Origin: Anticarsia gemmatalis
Lineage: Eukaryota > Arthropoda > Insecta > Lepidoptera > Erebidae
Direction of reading: 5' to 3'
Assembly: GCF_050436995.1 (NCBI RefSeq)
Contig: NC_134758.1
Location: 5,332,001-5,396,000, forward strand
Length of the DNA: 64,000 bases
This document shows positions 11,287-23,700 of this stretch, in pieces (the stretch's first letter is position 1; each line of letters begins with the position of its first letter). The notes beneath the pieces were generated by a model. It searched no databases and was not told where the DNA came from. It was given only the letters and a program-made list of their open reading frames with translations. A program made the position numbers and the translations under genes.

Positions 11287-11906
11287 TTAGTGTCCGGCGC
11301 TCGCCAGGGAGAGCTCGCCGGGAGGCTGGAAGCGTGGCCCGGGTGCGCAGAAGTTGGCGTTCGGGTCTTTCGGTGACGCTGATTCCTGCGCGGCACGGGC
11401 GGCCAGCAATGTGATCTGGTTCACTACATCCTCCATCTCATGCGTGAGGGTTTCGGGCGGGGCGACAGGAGGCTGTTGCGGCATCAGGTTCCGGAGGTGC
11501 AGCTCGGTCTCCGCGTGGCGGCGGAACTCCAGTGCGGTGCGGAAGCGTTCGCCGGGGCAGGTGCGGCATTCGAGGGCTGGTTGCACGACGCGAATGACGC
11601 CGCGCGCCGCCTCGCGCCCGGCGTAGCAGGAGCGGGCTTGGTGTGCTTGGAGAGGCGCCGGCGACGGGAACGCCACTTTACAGTGCTTGCACACGTAACA
11701 TAAGTCGAAGTCAAGCTCGCGTGCGCCTGCCGGTGCCTCAGTAGCCGGCGGCGGCAGGCGCAGTGTGGACGCACCAGGGTCAGCTGCAATGTGCCGGATC
11801 TGCTCCAAAGTGGTCGCCGGCAGCTGCAGCACACTCGCGCCATTCCCTGTCTCCACTATTAAGCCCTGAGGTTGCGGCTGCAGTGGGCTGGGGTTATTGC
11901 TGGGTC
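11287..11906 (-). CDS. C-terminal exon of a zinc-finger protein (possibly zfh2/ZFHX-type)
   Basis: Last coding exon of a minus-strand gene: 205 complete codons plus TAA (11287-11289). It begins after a good splice acceptor (pyrimidine-rich TTCATCTGTTGTTCTAG, then GACCC), and its first two bases complete a codon split by the intron (phase 1). Numbered within the exon, two zinc-finger-like motifs are visible: Cys72-Cys75-His88-Cys93 (C-x2-C-x12-H-x4-C) and Cys113-Cys116-His130-His136 (C-x2-C-x13-H-x5-H). Proline/glutamine-rich sequence precedes them and an alanine-rich helix-prone stretch follows. Codons are strongly GC-rich at third positions, unlike the surroundings, which supports real coding. 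The pattern and the long regulatory flanks suggest a zinc-finger homeobox transcription factor such as zfh2, acting in the nucleus, but no homeodomain lies in the window, so the family is unproven. Upstream exons must lie at higher coordinates, mostly or wholly beyond the window. Confidence 0.8.
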
Positions 11907-14900
11907 CTAGAACAACAGATGAACATATTAATTTTAATAACAATTCTTTGATACGAAATAAATATTTATAGTTCCTACTTTAATTAATTCAAATTGATAA
12001 AAGCTTATTTATAACATAACACGTTGCTAAAAACACAATTAGACATAGTATCTTGCATCTGTCCAAGTATCATATGACCAATAGGGGATTGGCAAATCGC
12101 AAAGCAAAGAGCGTCAAATATCGACAATGTCGACACACGCTCATGTGACACTCAGCCGCGTTGTAAAGGGGTTAATCCACTTACAACGAGGGCCGAGGGT
12201 CGGCCCGCAGCCGTGAACTGACCTTTCGACCGACGCCACAATTTTACACGTTTTTTCAACTTTGTCCTTGCAATAGTTATATCCAATGCGAAGTTACATC
12301 TCCCATTATTTATCAATGGATTTATTTGTTTTCGAATACAGATAGGGTCGATGTTTCAAATGCATCGGAGAGACGAAAAGTAAAACATGATCGGTCGATC
12401 TCGGAGCTCTCGAGCCCAAATTGGGAGCTCCATTGTTCGCAATAGGTTAGCACCAGATAAACAGTGTTTACCTTACCGCCAGGCGATTGTACATGCGTGA
12501 TGCGTTTCTAACGAGCCCAGCCCGCCTCTGTAATTGATTCGGACGCTGCTTTATGCGGCTTATATTCACGAATGCATAATACATAGCTTTCGACTCGCCA
12601 TCGCGAGTTTTATATCAGCGAACGAGCAACGAAACGGCTAAAGTGGTGCTTGACGATGAACGTAGAGAACAAAGAACTCGTATGATAGATTTTTTGCTTT
12701 GTGTATTATTTAATTTTAAATAAAATTGTGAATCCGTTACGGCGATAAACGTCAACGTTTTATTTGCATTAAGCCATTGTGCATTGATAAACTTTATTTC
12801 ATAAAGCAATACTCTTCAAATCGTAAATATATTTTTTTATATTTACTATCATAAACTTTATGTATTTATATACATTTCCTAATGGAAAACCAAATCTGCA
12901 AAAGTTACAAAAAAGGACCCGTTTCTAACGCTTCTAAGCTCTTTATAGGCGATAGTCGATCTACCTGTGCCCATTCGAAAGATGCGATACCGGCCTTAAT
13001 CGCGCACAGCTATCTCGAATAATCCCGTGCGAAACCGAGCAGCTTTCAATCAGCCTCTTAACAATCGTTCGGCTGATTGGCCGGTCGTGTTTTGTGTAAT
13101 GAGGCCTTAGGTACTGCTCATACGTATGTCATGTTCCTTCTAATGGTAATGAATGCCGTACATGGCCCAAGTGGAATTCACAAACTAATTGAACGACTGA
13201 CTTTTGTTCTAATGTAGGACAAAGTAAATGAAAGGTGAACGTATTTGGTATTGACAGACGTTTATGTGACAGTTTAGGGTAATGTGCGTTATTTATCGTT
13301 TGTAAAACTACCTCATTTACTATACTAGTTGAATTCGGTCGTATTTATAAGATAATCTGTCTAAACATAATTGTGATTCGTATTGTTATTTATCAAGTCG
13401 GTGGTACAAAGCCGAGGCGCGACACGTTGGCCCTGACGTTAATTCGCAACCCTTTCTGCCAATTAGTTTCAAAATAGCCACACTATTGTGCTGCTAACAC
13501 GACCACACATCGCACCTAACGATAGCAAATTTACAAATAAAATTGCACCCTAAGGGCAGGTGATAAAGTTTATTGTCGGATGTTAGTTGGTTGGTTAGGT
13601 CGTCCACTTGGTCCAGTGGGCAAGTTTAAGTCAAAGGGCTTCTTAATCCGGACTTGTAGGTCGTTACGCGTTATTATAACGCGGCCTGAGTCGAGTATTT
13701 CTTCGCTCATTTACATCTCATTAGGGATGCTATTATTGGACTATACAACGCATTTTGCAGACTTTCCTCGCGAACAGCTCGACTTTTGAGCATCGCGTCG
13801 ACTCCTTTTTAAGATTATAAGAACTCTTTTTTATTTTGGGATTAACGCTTTATTTTCTCTTTTAATATTACCACGCATTTTTCTATACACGATCTTCTTG
13901 CGCGTAAAGATTAACGGAAGTATAATCGTCACATAATTATGTGATTCCGGATTTAATAAGTAATATTTAGTAATCTGATACTTTTACACATCGTCAGTTA
14001 ATAACCGTTAGTAAGTAATCACGGTAATAGGATGTATATTATCAGATTCTATATTAAGAAAGCAATTACCTGAATGGCTTCGACCGAAGGAATATAAATA
14101 GAATAAAAAACAACCTGTACGGGTCAAATTGAATATTTATTAATCCTACCAAAAAGGTAAATACCTATTTGGGAGGCTTTCAATAACGCTTCACCACAAT
14201 TTACATAAAGTCCCTATCACCAAATCAATCTTGGTACAAAGCTAAACATTATCGGAGCGTATTCCAAAAGCGTCCAGAGTCGGGACAGGTCGACAGTCTG
14301 ACGGCCGTCCCATCAATGTCCGTGCATGTCCGAGCAATTAGACTAACGGACCTTAGACGTGAACTTGACTCCTTGTTTGTACCTGTGAGATCGATCTCGT
14401 GCATCGCAATTATTTAAGAAATTCCATTTCTAATGGGTATTTGCATCTGTCTCTTATTGATAGGGTCAGGGCACATGTGTCGCCGTGCTCGTAGTCAGAA
14501 TGTCACGGTCGTGATTGGATTGTTTTAGATATATGGTTAGGGCTGACACGCGAATGCTGCACGGTTGTGAAATTTTAACATTATGGTTACGTGTTGTGAA
14601 AGTTGCGGGGGCAAGTCAAATACGGTTTTTTATTGCCGTAGCTAAAAGAATTCAAAGTCAGCTTGTTGGTTGGAAAAAATATTGGTTCGAAACAATCGGT
14701 TGAAATGTGTTTGTTTTAAATATTCTTTATTTTTGTATATTTGAAATTGTTACATCTCTACGATTAAATAGTAATGCAGTTATATGCATTATTTTATGCA
14801 CATATTTTTTTCACCGCGGTTATCTAATGAAAACGTTTGCCATTAGTTGTTTTATTATAACCCACTTACGCAACAAATGGGCACACTAACACCTTCTAAG

Positions 14901-15839
14901 TAGCGAGGTGAGAAACCCTAGGTGTCAGTCGTTTCTACGATGGACACGGTACCAGTGTAAATACTCGAATCCGCTTTGTTACCGCGTTTACTTATTGCAG
15001 TAATCGAATTAGCCGGTGGCGTGTTTCTTACGGCTTGACACGTTCAAAGTCATGTGGGCCTGGACGCTACTTATGTTCATAATGAGTCTTAAGAAAAATT
15101 GTACTAACGATTGTTATTGTGTTGAAGGGAACTCTGCAAATATGTAATATGGAAATGTTATGAGGATTATTGCTACAATATATGTTTCGTGTGTATCTGG
15201 TGATGATGTCGTGTTATCTCTTTCTTATATTCGTAGGTATTACTTACACATTTATAAAACATAGATGAATGTTTAAAATATTCATAGATCCAGATGTATT
15301 TTTCAGACTACGTCGTTATATTTTCATTATTTGATACCATCTAGAAAAGTTTTTGATAAACTAGTCTGAAAAGTAAAATATTATTGTAGAACTGGCTTGA
15401 CTTTTAATACAAGTTATGAGATTAGATTTTTAGAAAGAACTTGATTTAGAACAACAATTTGAATTAAAAAGAAAAAGAAACTTGATTGTATCTCAGTTGG
15501 GAGCAATTGAAAAACCTTATTTTTGCTGGACTAACAAAGTGTCTCGCAATCTAAAGCGATAATCGTCGGACAGAGGAAAGTAGGGAGCGCTCGAAGTGAC
15601 TGACTCGAGTCATCAATCAGCCACCAGACTATCTTAGCTAACAGGATACGAACAACATTTGTAAAAAACAGACGGCTTTAGCAATTCCAACTTTAATTAC
15701 TCGATTTCGCAAAAGATAAAGCACGGTTATACAAAGATAATTTTAACAAGAAAATGCTGAAACACCATTTCAACCTCGAAGCAATTCTAACGGCCATTAA
15801 CCAATAATTTCATCGAATTTTATATCCATCATATTAACG
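11907..15839. other. Probable intron / regulatory DNA of the zinc-finger gene
   Basis: Begins with the intron end (polypyrimidine tract and AG on the minus strand). Mostly AT-rich. GC-richer patches at about 12060-12250 and 13390-13650 look like regulatory islands. A 12-bp palindrome TGACTCGAGTCA lies at 15601-15612. Open frames at 13580-13789, 14515-14703 and 14707-14889 show no domain. Confidence 0.45.
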
Positions 15840-17072
15840 CGCGAACGGACGCCCGCCACGTCCATTATCCCACTTCCTTCAACTCCCCGCGGAAATCTCG
15901 CCGCATTCAAATATTTAATTACTTTAGCTCTCGATCGTTTATAAATTCGTGCGGGAGTGGTATCATAAAACGCGCTAATGCTTTATAATTAAAATATTCT
16001 CAACAAGCCGTGGCGTAATGGCACCTCCGGCGACGGTCTCCTCCTTCGAAAAAAACGCATAAAAAATTACATTCACCCCAGAGGACTCACCCCTTGTGTC
16101 GGGAAAATCGATTAAAAAGAGGAGTCGCGGGGCGAAGTGACGCGGGCAGCGGGCGGCGGGGACTTTAATATGTACGAAAAAATGCACGACGCGGCGGGAG
16201 CGAGGGAGAGACCCAAGGAGTGGGTCTCGAGTTGCCTTCAATTTTTATAATTACGTTCATACGTGAGCGCCGCGCTGCCCGCCGCGCCGTACGCTTGCCA
16301 CCGTCGCTGCCGCACCACCACCGTCGAGCGCCCTCCGATTACTTATTTAGAATAGTTCTCCGCTTCATGCTCTCGCCCACGATTACTTTTTAATTATTTA
16401 AACGACGTTATGAAACAACACTCGTCAGCCTAAAACATTCAAAGAAGCTTAATACTTTCTTTGCGCAACCCTATATCGTGAAAAGACTTAACAACAACAC
16501 GCCTCCAAATAAGACGTATTGTAACTTTTTCGTTTTCAGCGACAAAATCAATTTCCATCAGTGAGAGAGCTCCAAAGTTTTCCACACACACAGCAATCAA
16601 GGAAAGATGGAGGCAATAAGAACGGGATAACCGACTAGAGGACGTTATCTCAGGAGACGGTTTGCAAATGAGCGGGCGGCGCACACACACTCACACCACC
16701 ACTCACACATACGCTAATGCCGCGTCCACACACGACACGTATATGCGTGCGTACATTTTATAAATAGATATCGCTTTTTTTATCCGGGTACAAGAATAGG
16801 GGGTCGCCACCCGAGGAGGAGGGAGACCCTGCGGGGGACGTGTTGGATTTCAGATTGCTACGAACTGCAAAAATGAGGGATGAAAGAAATATAGCTTAAA
16901 ACGCAGATATTTCCCGGCGTCTTAAGGCGCAGGCAGGGAGGGGGGCCGCGAGCGGGCGAGGGGAGTGTGTGGAACAAAGTAGAGTGGCGATATTGAACCA
17001 AAATGAAATGGTAAACGAACCGTGCGCGTCCGATCTAATGCGAATTTATAATTTGGACATTGCCCCGGACGG
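15840..17072. promoter_or_regulatory. CpG-rich regulatory-like cluster
   Basis: GC-richer blocks at 15840-15960, 16010-16380 and 16790-16980 alternate with AT-rich homeodomain-type sites (TTAATTA-like). A CA-rich patch (16680-16715) is low-complexity. Minus-strand frames at 15975-16241 and 16439-16690 show no recognisable domain. An enhancer cluster is inferred from composition. Confidence 0.3.
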
Positions 17073-17129
17073 CGCACTCTTTGAACTCGGAGAGGGGTGG
17101 CCTCCGAAGGTGAATTTACAAAGAGTGCG
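17073..17129. repeat. Nested inverted repeat upstream of a TATA box
   Basis: Outer arms CGCACTCTTTG (17073-17083) and CAAAGAGTGCG (17119-17129) are perfect 11-bp complements. Inner arms TCGGAG (17087-17092) and CTCCGA (17102-17107) form a second stem in the same hairpin. The whole could extrude as a cruciform or fold as RNA. Confidence 0.7.
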
Positions 17130-17138
17130 GATGTGATT

Positions 17139-17146
17139 TATAAATA
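17139..17146 (+). promoter_or_regulatory. TATA-box-like TATAAATA
   Basis: TATAAATAGGGG is a near-ideal TATA element, 10 bp after the nested inverted repeat. An initiator-like TCATTT follows at 17175-17180, slightly far for a canonical spacing. No open frame of note starts soon downstream, so if it is a promoter the transcript may be non-coding. Confidence 0.3.
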
Positions 17147-17803
17147 GGGGAGAGTGGCTGTGTGTGCTGACCATTCATTTTTGTTGGAGGTTATTTTTTC
17201 CATTAGCTTTGAGGTCGTTAATAAGCGCGTACGTCGTTTTGGCACAACGAGCGAGTGTTTAGGCGTATCCTCATTGCGCAGGTTAACGCGTATGTCCGTC
17301 GACCTAATTGTCGTCGCGCCGCGCGTCTAATCGGGATATGCGCCACGCGATAATTGCGACAGATTACAGACAATGTGCGCTCTTCCGATTACTGCTTTAA
17401 CTGTACAGAGCCCGCTAACGAGTGTGTCATATTCCTTCTAATTTGTTCATTAAGGAGCACAGTAATTACAGTACTTAGACGTTCATATAGCAACGACGTG
17501 TCGTCACGTCTCGAACTATCTTCAATGACGATGGGTACAAAAAATTTATACAAACGTCGCGTCTCCGAGTTTAATCTTTATTGACTTTATTACTGCTGTT
17601 AAGTGCGACAATTGCAAGTCTTGCTAATTCGTTAATGAGGTATGTAGGTGTAGCGCGGGCGAACAACGTTTAACGCTAACAACTGGCACGCATTAACGAT
17701 AACTAGACAAAAGAATGTTAGTCTGCATATGATGCAACTAGACTTTTGTAAGAGAGCTCGGAAGCAGAGCGACTGTCTAATAGATTGACTGAGAGCTTGA
17801 TCG
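17147..17803. other. Non-coding, moderately CpG-rich DNA
   Basis: No recognisable gene. A 76-codon plus-strand frame (17354-17584) has no domain. Motifs such as GTTAACG and TAATTG recur. Probably regulatory. Confidence 0.4.
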
Positions 17804-17811
17804 TGACGTCA
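17804..17811. promoter_or_regulatory. Perfect CRE palindrome (GTGACGTCAC)
   Basis: TGACGTCA extended to a 10-bp palindrome. It sits 13 bp before a weak acceptor-like CAG and a charged open frame (17825-17931). Confidence 0.4.
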
Positions 17812-19816
17812 CTATTTCAAACAGAGAGGATCGAGGCTGCGCTGTCTAAGCGGGAAAGTGAAAATTGCGTACGTGAACTGGAAGAAAAAATATTAAAAAT
17901 TAATCAAGAGCCCGACCCGGCGACGCGGGGAGTGAGGGAGCACATGTGTCGACAAAAAACCGTCTCCCTGTAGCGGGGCACGTGCGAAGAGCCGTTCCGG
18001 CCCCGTTCCGCCGCCGAGTTAAAAGTTTCTTCGGACAAACAGAGGATTTGTCACAATTACGGCGGGGCGGTGCGTCCCTACTTGATTAAAACCTAAATCA
18101 CGTGACGTGTTTACAGCCGCGCCGGAGGTGTTTTCAATTTGCCGACTCCTGGACTCGCCATTGGCGTTCCGGACACGTTTCGACGCACCTATCTGGGGGC
18201 GGACCGGCGTTTTGAATTTGTTGCGAATTAAATTATTGACGATCTAATCGGTGGAGCCGATCTCGTACGTACCGGCACCTACTGGCTGCCGCCTCGGCCT
18301 CGGCCGCTCGCTCGGCTGGAAGAACGTCACGTTTTTTAATTATTCTCAAATGTCGCGCCCGAAATCCGAAGTTGATTGCTACGCCTCTGAGTTTCGACAC
18401 GGTAACGTTTTATCCATAAAAAGCTTCGTGAAAAGAGGAGATTAACATTTGAATTAATCGGGAGATTAAACATAATGAAAGAAAATCTCATTACGCCGGG
18501 TATAATGGCGGTGAGAAATATCGCCGAGCGAACGGAAAAGAAAAACGCCGCATAAAAGAAAAGGCGCGCGCGAAGAAAATTAAAAGCTCGAACGAAATTA
18601 AAAAATGTTAAAAAAATGTAATCGACGCCGGAGCGCGATTAGGGGGAAATGCAAACAGGACGCGGGAGTGTTCAGGGAGGAACACGGTGTGGGGAGGTTG
18701 AAAGTTCTCAATTAAACATCGAGTACGGAGACTCTCCTTGTAATTAGATTCTTTTTCATCTCCTTAAATCAGCGGAGTAGAGCCGCTGACACCCAGCCTG
18801 TTTAATTTGTAATCGAGACTTGTTAGCATCCGTGTTCTTTTAATTCAATTTTCTCGTTCCGAGTCATTTTCTAGCGGACCGCTGATTGATATTAAATTAC
18901 GTGTTTGCAATAGCGGTGATCACTCTCAGATTTCTTTAATTTTCCAGCCGTATCTTATAGATTGCTAATGCGGTAAAGTAATTTAATCAACGGTGGTTGT
19001 TGGTTATCTTCGGATTCGTAATTCATACAACTTATAAATAATACAATTTATTATTCTGTAACACGGATCTAGAGATCTTATGAATGATGATGCACTTTGA
19101 TGTAGATATTATCTCGGTATTAAGTACTGTTTGGTATTTGTGTCCTAAACGTGTGACCTAGAAAGGCTAGAAGCGGTCACATTAACCAATGAGCGTCGTG
19201 TCCGGTGGACATCATTGCAACTAACTGCCGCCTCCACTCGCGTATCCTCATTCTTCGGTTATAATTAGTGAATAGGTGAATACGTGTGTATAGAACATGT
19301 ATGAATAGATGCGTTTACTTCGTAGATACTCATTAGTCTGGTGCAAATATTGAAAGTAGTTTCCTATAGGTTTACTCTTGTTCTATTCTAAGAGACAGAA
19401 ACTCCCCACGCACGAAAATCATATAATTGCACTGATTTGAAACTTTTAAAAGTATTTCCTTATATCTTTTAAGTATAAATTATACAGCTGTAAATAAACT
19501 TAGTAGCTATGCAATTTGTCTAACTGTTATGTCATTACCGTTAGCGTTAAGCAAAAGTTAAAATAATTAAAAATCTTTCGTCCCCTCAAAAATCGGCCTC
19601 ACTCAAACATTAAAGCGATATCATTAAACATTTCCCCTTGTTAATTATTCATAAAAATAAAACAACGCTTTACCACCGACTTTCCCACTGAAAGGAAAAC
19701 TCTCGAAGGTAACACGAACCCTCAGGCACAAGCGTTCGACTGAGTAATTAATTCGTGGTGTCCGAGCGACCAACCGACCGTAATTAAACATCTCGCCTTG
19801 TAATTACAGCTCAAAG
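17812..19816. other. GC-richer, regulatory-like DNA
   Basis: Clustered CpG at 17920-18310 and 18500-18680. A highly charged plus-strand frame at 17825-17931, flanked by CAG and GTGAGG, could be a small exon but is not convincing. A 64-codon frame at 18251-18445 lies in a GC-rich patch without a domain. The rest is AT-rich with many TAATTA-type sites. Confidence 0.35.
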
Positions 19817-19863
19817 TTGTCGGAACTTGTCGGTCGTCGTCGGAAATTGTCGGCAGTTGTCGG
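19817..19863 (+). repeat. TTGTCGG array with exact 10-bp period
   Basis: TTGTCGG occurs at 19817-19823, 19827-19833, 19847-19853 and 19857-19863, with TCGTCGG at 19837-19843. That gives five units at an exact 10-bp step, with variable spacers. A sixth related unit GTGTCGG follows at 19869-19875, off register by 2 bp. The conserved core with unconserved spacer suggests a cluster of protein-binding sites on one face of the helix. Confidence 0.7.
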
Positions 19864-19875
19864 TCCCTGTGTCGG

Positions 19876-20340
19876 ACTTAAGTGGTCAGGCTGAGGCCAA
19901 TTAAAGCCGCCCCCAACGACGCGATTAAGCAATTAACGCGGATGGGCGGGCGGACACTCGCTCATTTAAACAAGCCCGGCTTTTCCTGCCGGGAAACTTT
20001 TGATTTCAAAGCTTTTACCACGGATTTGAGGGAAGACTTTTGTTTTTATACCGTGTTTATGAAAATGTCTTGAAGGTGTTTGCGAGTTTGTAATTGAGGT
20101 TTCCTTTTAAACTTTTGAAATTTTAAACAGTAGCAGTTTGCGAAGTTTGTTTTAATTACTTTGACACTTTTTGCTTGAAGATATTAAAGGTAAGAACGTC
20201 ATTAGCAATTCTATTAGCGGCTACGAACCGTTGGGACTTAAAAATAATGTAGTTAGCGTATTCGTATTCAAACAACATTAGTTTGTAATTTAGTTAGTAA
20301 CTAAGTGATACAACACTAAAGTATAACTAACTGAAGCCGG
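19876..20340. other. Non-coding DNA next to the TTGTCGG array
   Basis: GC-richer to about 20000, with a small stem CCCGGC/GCCGGG near 19976-19994, then AT-rich. A 63-codon frame at 19882-20073 is treated as chance. Confidence 0.4.
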
Positions 20341-20760
20341 TATAACCAACATCAAAATATCAACAATATCTACATCATACACACCTGCACACCTCACAAA
20401 AAGTCTAAAAGATCAACCCAAACAAACAATCATCCAACCCTCTCAAGACAAATCAAAGAAAACGATTAACCCATTAACACTGTGACCTCAACCCTTAAAT
20501 AATTAAACAACAAACTAATGACAGGCCCCGGAGGGCCTTATTAATTAATAGGCATCGAAATCTTGCTAACGGTATCATCCCTCAACCCTTTTATTAACCA
20601 GTTCGCTTTAATTCAATAAAGCAGTTGTAAACTGCGCAAAGCTGGTGGAGAAAGGGTTAATTTGCATGCCGGTGTTTGCAGGGTTAACCGATGCTTCGTT
20701 AGGGTTCGCAATTAGGGGAGGAAAACTCATGGGAAAGTTGTGGTAGGTCAGTGTGCGAGT
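20341..20760. other. Strand-composition switch with GGGTTAA-type motifs
   Basis: By hand count, 20341-20520 has 51 C and only 9 G on the plus strand, while 20641-20760 has 45 G and 15 C. The turn region holds GGCCCCGGAGGGCC (about 20524-20537). AACCCT/TAACCC motifs on the left (ATTAACCC, TCAACCCTT twice) and AGGGTT motifs on the right (AAAGGGTTAA, CAGGGTTAAC, TTAGGGTT) form dispersed inverted pairs. No gene is seen. Function unknown. Confidence 0.6.
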
Positions 20761-23700
20761 AGGTTCTGTTTCGTTCTACTACCTATTGTTATTTTATAAA
20801 GTGCTGTGAAAGAAAATTGTATTGTGTATGAATTGTTATTTGAAATAGGCATTGCTATTTATAATTCTGTTTGTTCGTATTTAAAGTGAAATCTAAAAGT
20901 ATCGCAACGTTATCGAAATCTTAGTGTTTCATTGACGAGAAGTTGATTACTTCTTACTAAATCTTCCTTACATTACAAGATAATACAACAACGGTGATCT
21001 TTTAAGTGACTTTTAATTTATTATTTAGGTAAAGTCGCGAGCAGGTTTGTGCGCGTTCTATGTGAACTGACTCTATTGAGATAAATAAATATGATTACGT
21101 AAATAGGTATTTTTATTATGTTGTTACGCCAATATTTCAAAATAAATTGAATACATGCTTTTTAATAAACATTATTTGTATTGTATTGTGTGATAAAATG
21201 TAGCAATATAAAAAAAATACGTAGAAAAACCAAAAACCACTAAGTACTGGTTAAATAAATACAGAGTCCAAACAACTACTTATCAAGTTACAACAGCTAT
21301 TTGAAGCAACGTAAACTATAATTACAGTAGAACTTCGTAAAAACGAAAGGGGAAAAAAAACAAAAAGTAGAAATTAATACACGAACGCTTTTTACAAAGA
21401 CAAATGAAGAAATGTTCGGAACACGCGGCGAGGGCGTACCTCATGCATTCATAATCCACTAATTTGTTGTTTGAAACGGGTGAAATTACAGCCTACCAAT
21501 TATATTAGTATTAATGAGAACTTCCCACTGTTTCTCTTACAGTTTTTTCTTTGATAAATTATTTATTCAGAGGTGATACATTAGGGGTGTGGCTCTTCAT
21601 ATTTTACAACGTTATCATTATTTAGTTTGCCGTCTTAATTGTTTTAGAAACTTTGGACGTAGTACCTTTTGTTAATTTTAGTTTTATAAATCATAAATTT
21701 GTTTTTATTACCGAATCCTTCTGTAAGATGAAGGAGTAACTTTGAACCATTTCCAAATGCAAAGTTCACGGTAAAATAATTTTCAATCACGGTAGATTCG
21801 GTGTTTATATTTTCATCTTGTCACTGCAATTATTTTTAGTTTCAATATCTATTAGGTAGGTAAGACAAAGTAAACTGTATAGTTGAATCATAATTTAAAA
21901 TCAAAGTTATTGAATGATATTACAGTAACACTTTATAAACGGGCTGTATCACGATGGTTTAACTTAGAAACCCACAGTACCGTAACTAAAATATTCTGCC
22001 TTCCTATAAATAACGTATTAACCACTTAAAAACGTTAACACCAATTAACGTAAAAACAACAGGTTCAAAAACCGTCTATTAAAACCGATAATTACGATCT
22101 GACAGCAAGGTGTTAGTAACAACACTAGTTACTAGTAGGGCTGTCATTACCTTCAAGATATCAAGTAATTGTTTGGTTTTTGTAAGAATTTCATGCCCCG
22201 TTTACGAAGCGATCCAGTGAAACGGTTAAGTGTTCAATTTAATTAATTACTTTTTGTAATTGCGCAGTAAATATTATAGCGTGATGGAGGTGTGAACAAC
22301 TTACCATGTGTAATATTCATTAATTAGTCAGGCTTTGTTGAATTTTGTTTCAAAGCTTTTTGTCGGACGATAAAATTGAAGTACATTTATGATCGTAGAA
22401 GCGAATAGAAAACATTTATTGTAGATGCTTTTAAAGTTCGACATTGTTTCTATTGAAATGAAAAAAATAATAAGTACTATTTCTTTATCTTTCAGTACAA
22501 TCATGTGCAAAGTATAGTAATATGTATAAAATTAAATAACATTGTAGTAAACCACATAAAATGCGAGTACTTGTGCGCAAATGATCGTGGGTAGGTTGGG
22601 GCGAGCGTGCGTTGAGTCTATCAACCGATGCAATTTTGATTGATTGCATTGCTTAGTGTAGTGTAACCAATCTTATTGAAAACTGCCATTGTATGGCATC
22701 GGAAAGGCCATAGCTGCGTTCGACGCGCGGCTTGTCAAACGGTTTAAATTGAAAAAACAGGGGACAACCCTAAACCCGGCCGGTAATGCGTCTCTGACAT
22801 TTTATATTTTGGGGAGTTATTATATTCGATTTTTGACAAAAAATACCTCAACTAATTGGACTTCGCCAAGCTCTACTTGCGGATTTTAATGTGTTGTACA
22901 TGCTTTAATGTAATATGTAGGTACACAAGCAATATCGTCAGATATTGTTGAACACATGTGTTCGTGATTGCATCGAATTATTCAGAAGATAGGTTTAATA
23001 GAATACACTGCACTCCCTTCTGTTACTTTACGAGGAATGATTTGCATATGTTTAACTGTAATTGAATAATTTGAAAGTGCAAACAATCGTTTTATTGGCT
23101 AGTTGTTTATTCGAGAATCGCCAGGATGTGTAAATAGTGTGCAATGAGTTAAATAAATGAATACAAATCAATACAAACAGTGATGTAGAGGACACAAAGC
23201 CGAACTTGAACGACATGTCAGAATCAACTGTCGATGTTTTTTCAATTTAAATCGATAGAATAGGGCGGCTTTATATGCTAACTCAGAAGAGGGTTGGGAG
23301 CGCTATCGATTTTTGAACTTCAAACACGATTAATTAGAGTGAACTTTTATTCAGAGATCGCAAATATTTTTGTTAAGAAAAATCCCCACCGAGTTAACGA
23401 AGTGGTAGATTTTTTGAATTACAAAGAAATGTAAACATCGTCAGAGAAACAACAATTAGAATAGCCGATATCGGCGCATCGCTGCGGGCGCCGGCCGACC
23501 ACCCCACGCCACCCCATTATTTTATCTAATCAAAAAGTTTTAAAAGGAAAAATTATGCCGTCCTTTATTATGAGTCAACTTTCTTTAGGAGGGGAACAGA
23601 GGATATATTTTTAATAACGATTCGACTAAAGTCATCGTAAGAAAGAATTCTTTTTGCGAGAAATGAGAGTCTCGCCTTAATCTAAGTGTAAAGTTTTTGT

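Noticed and set aside
11354..11843. Other frames (up to 119 codons) overlapping the zinc-finger exon
   Set aside because: They lack the zinc-ligand patterns and splice site that support the 11287-11906 frame; shadows of its GC-rich sequence.
22101..22145. Hairpin considered as a microRNA precursor
   Set aside because: Arms are only 5 and 7 bp with unpaired stretches between; too weak for a precursor stem and no known mature sequence recognised.
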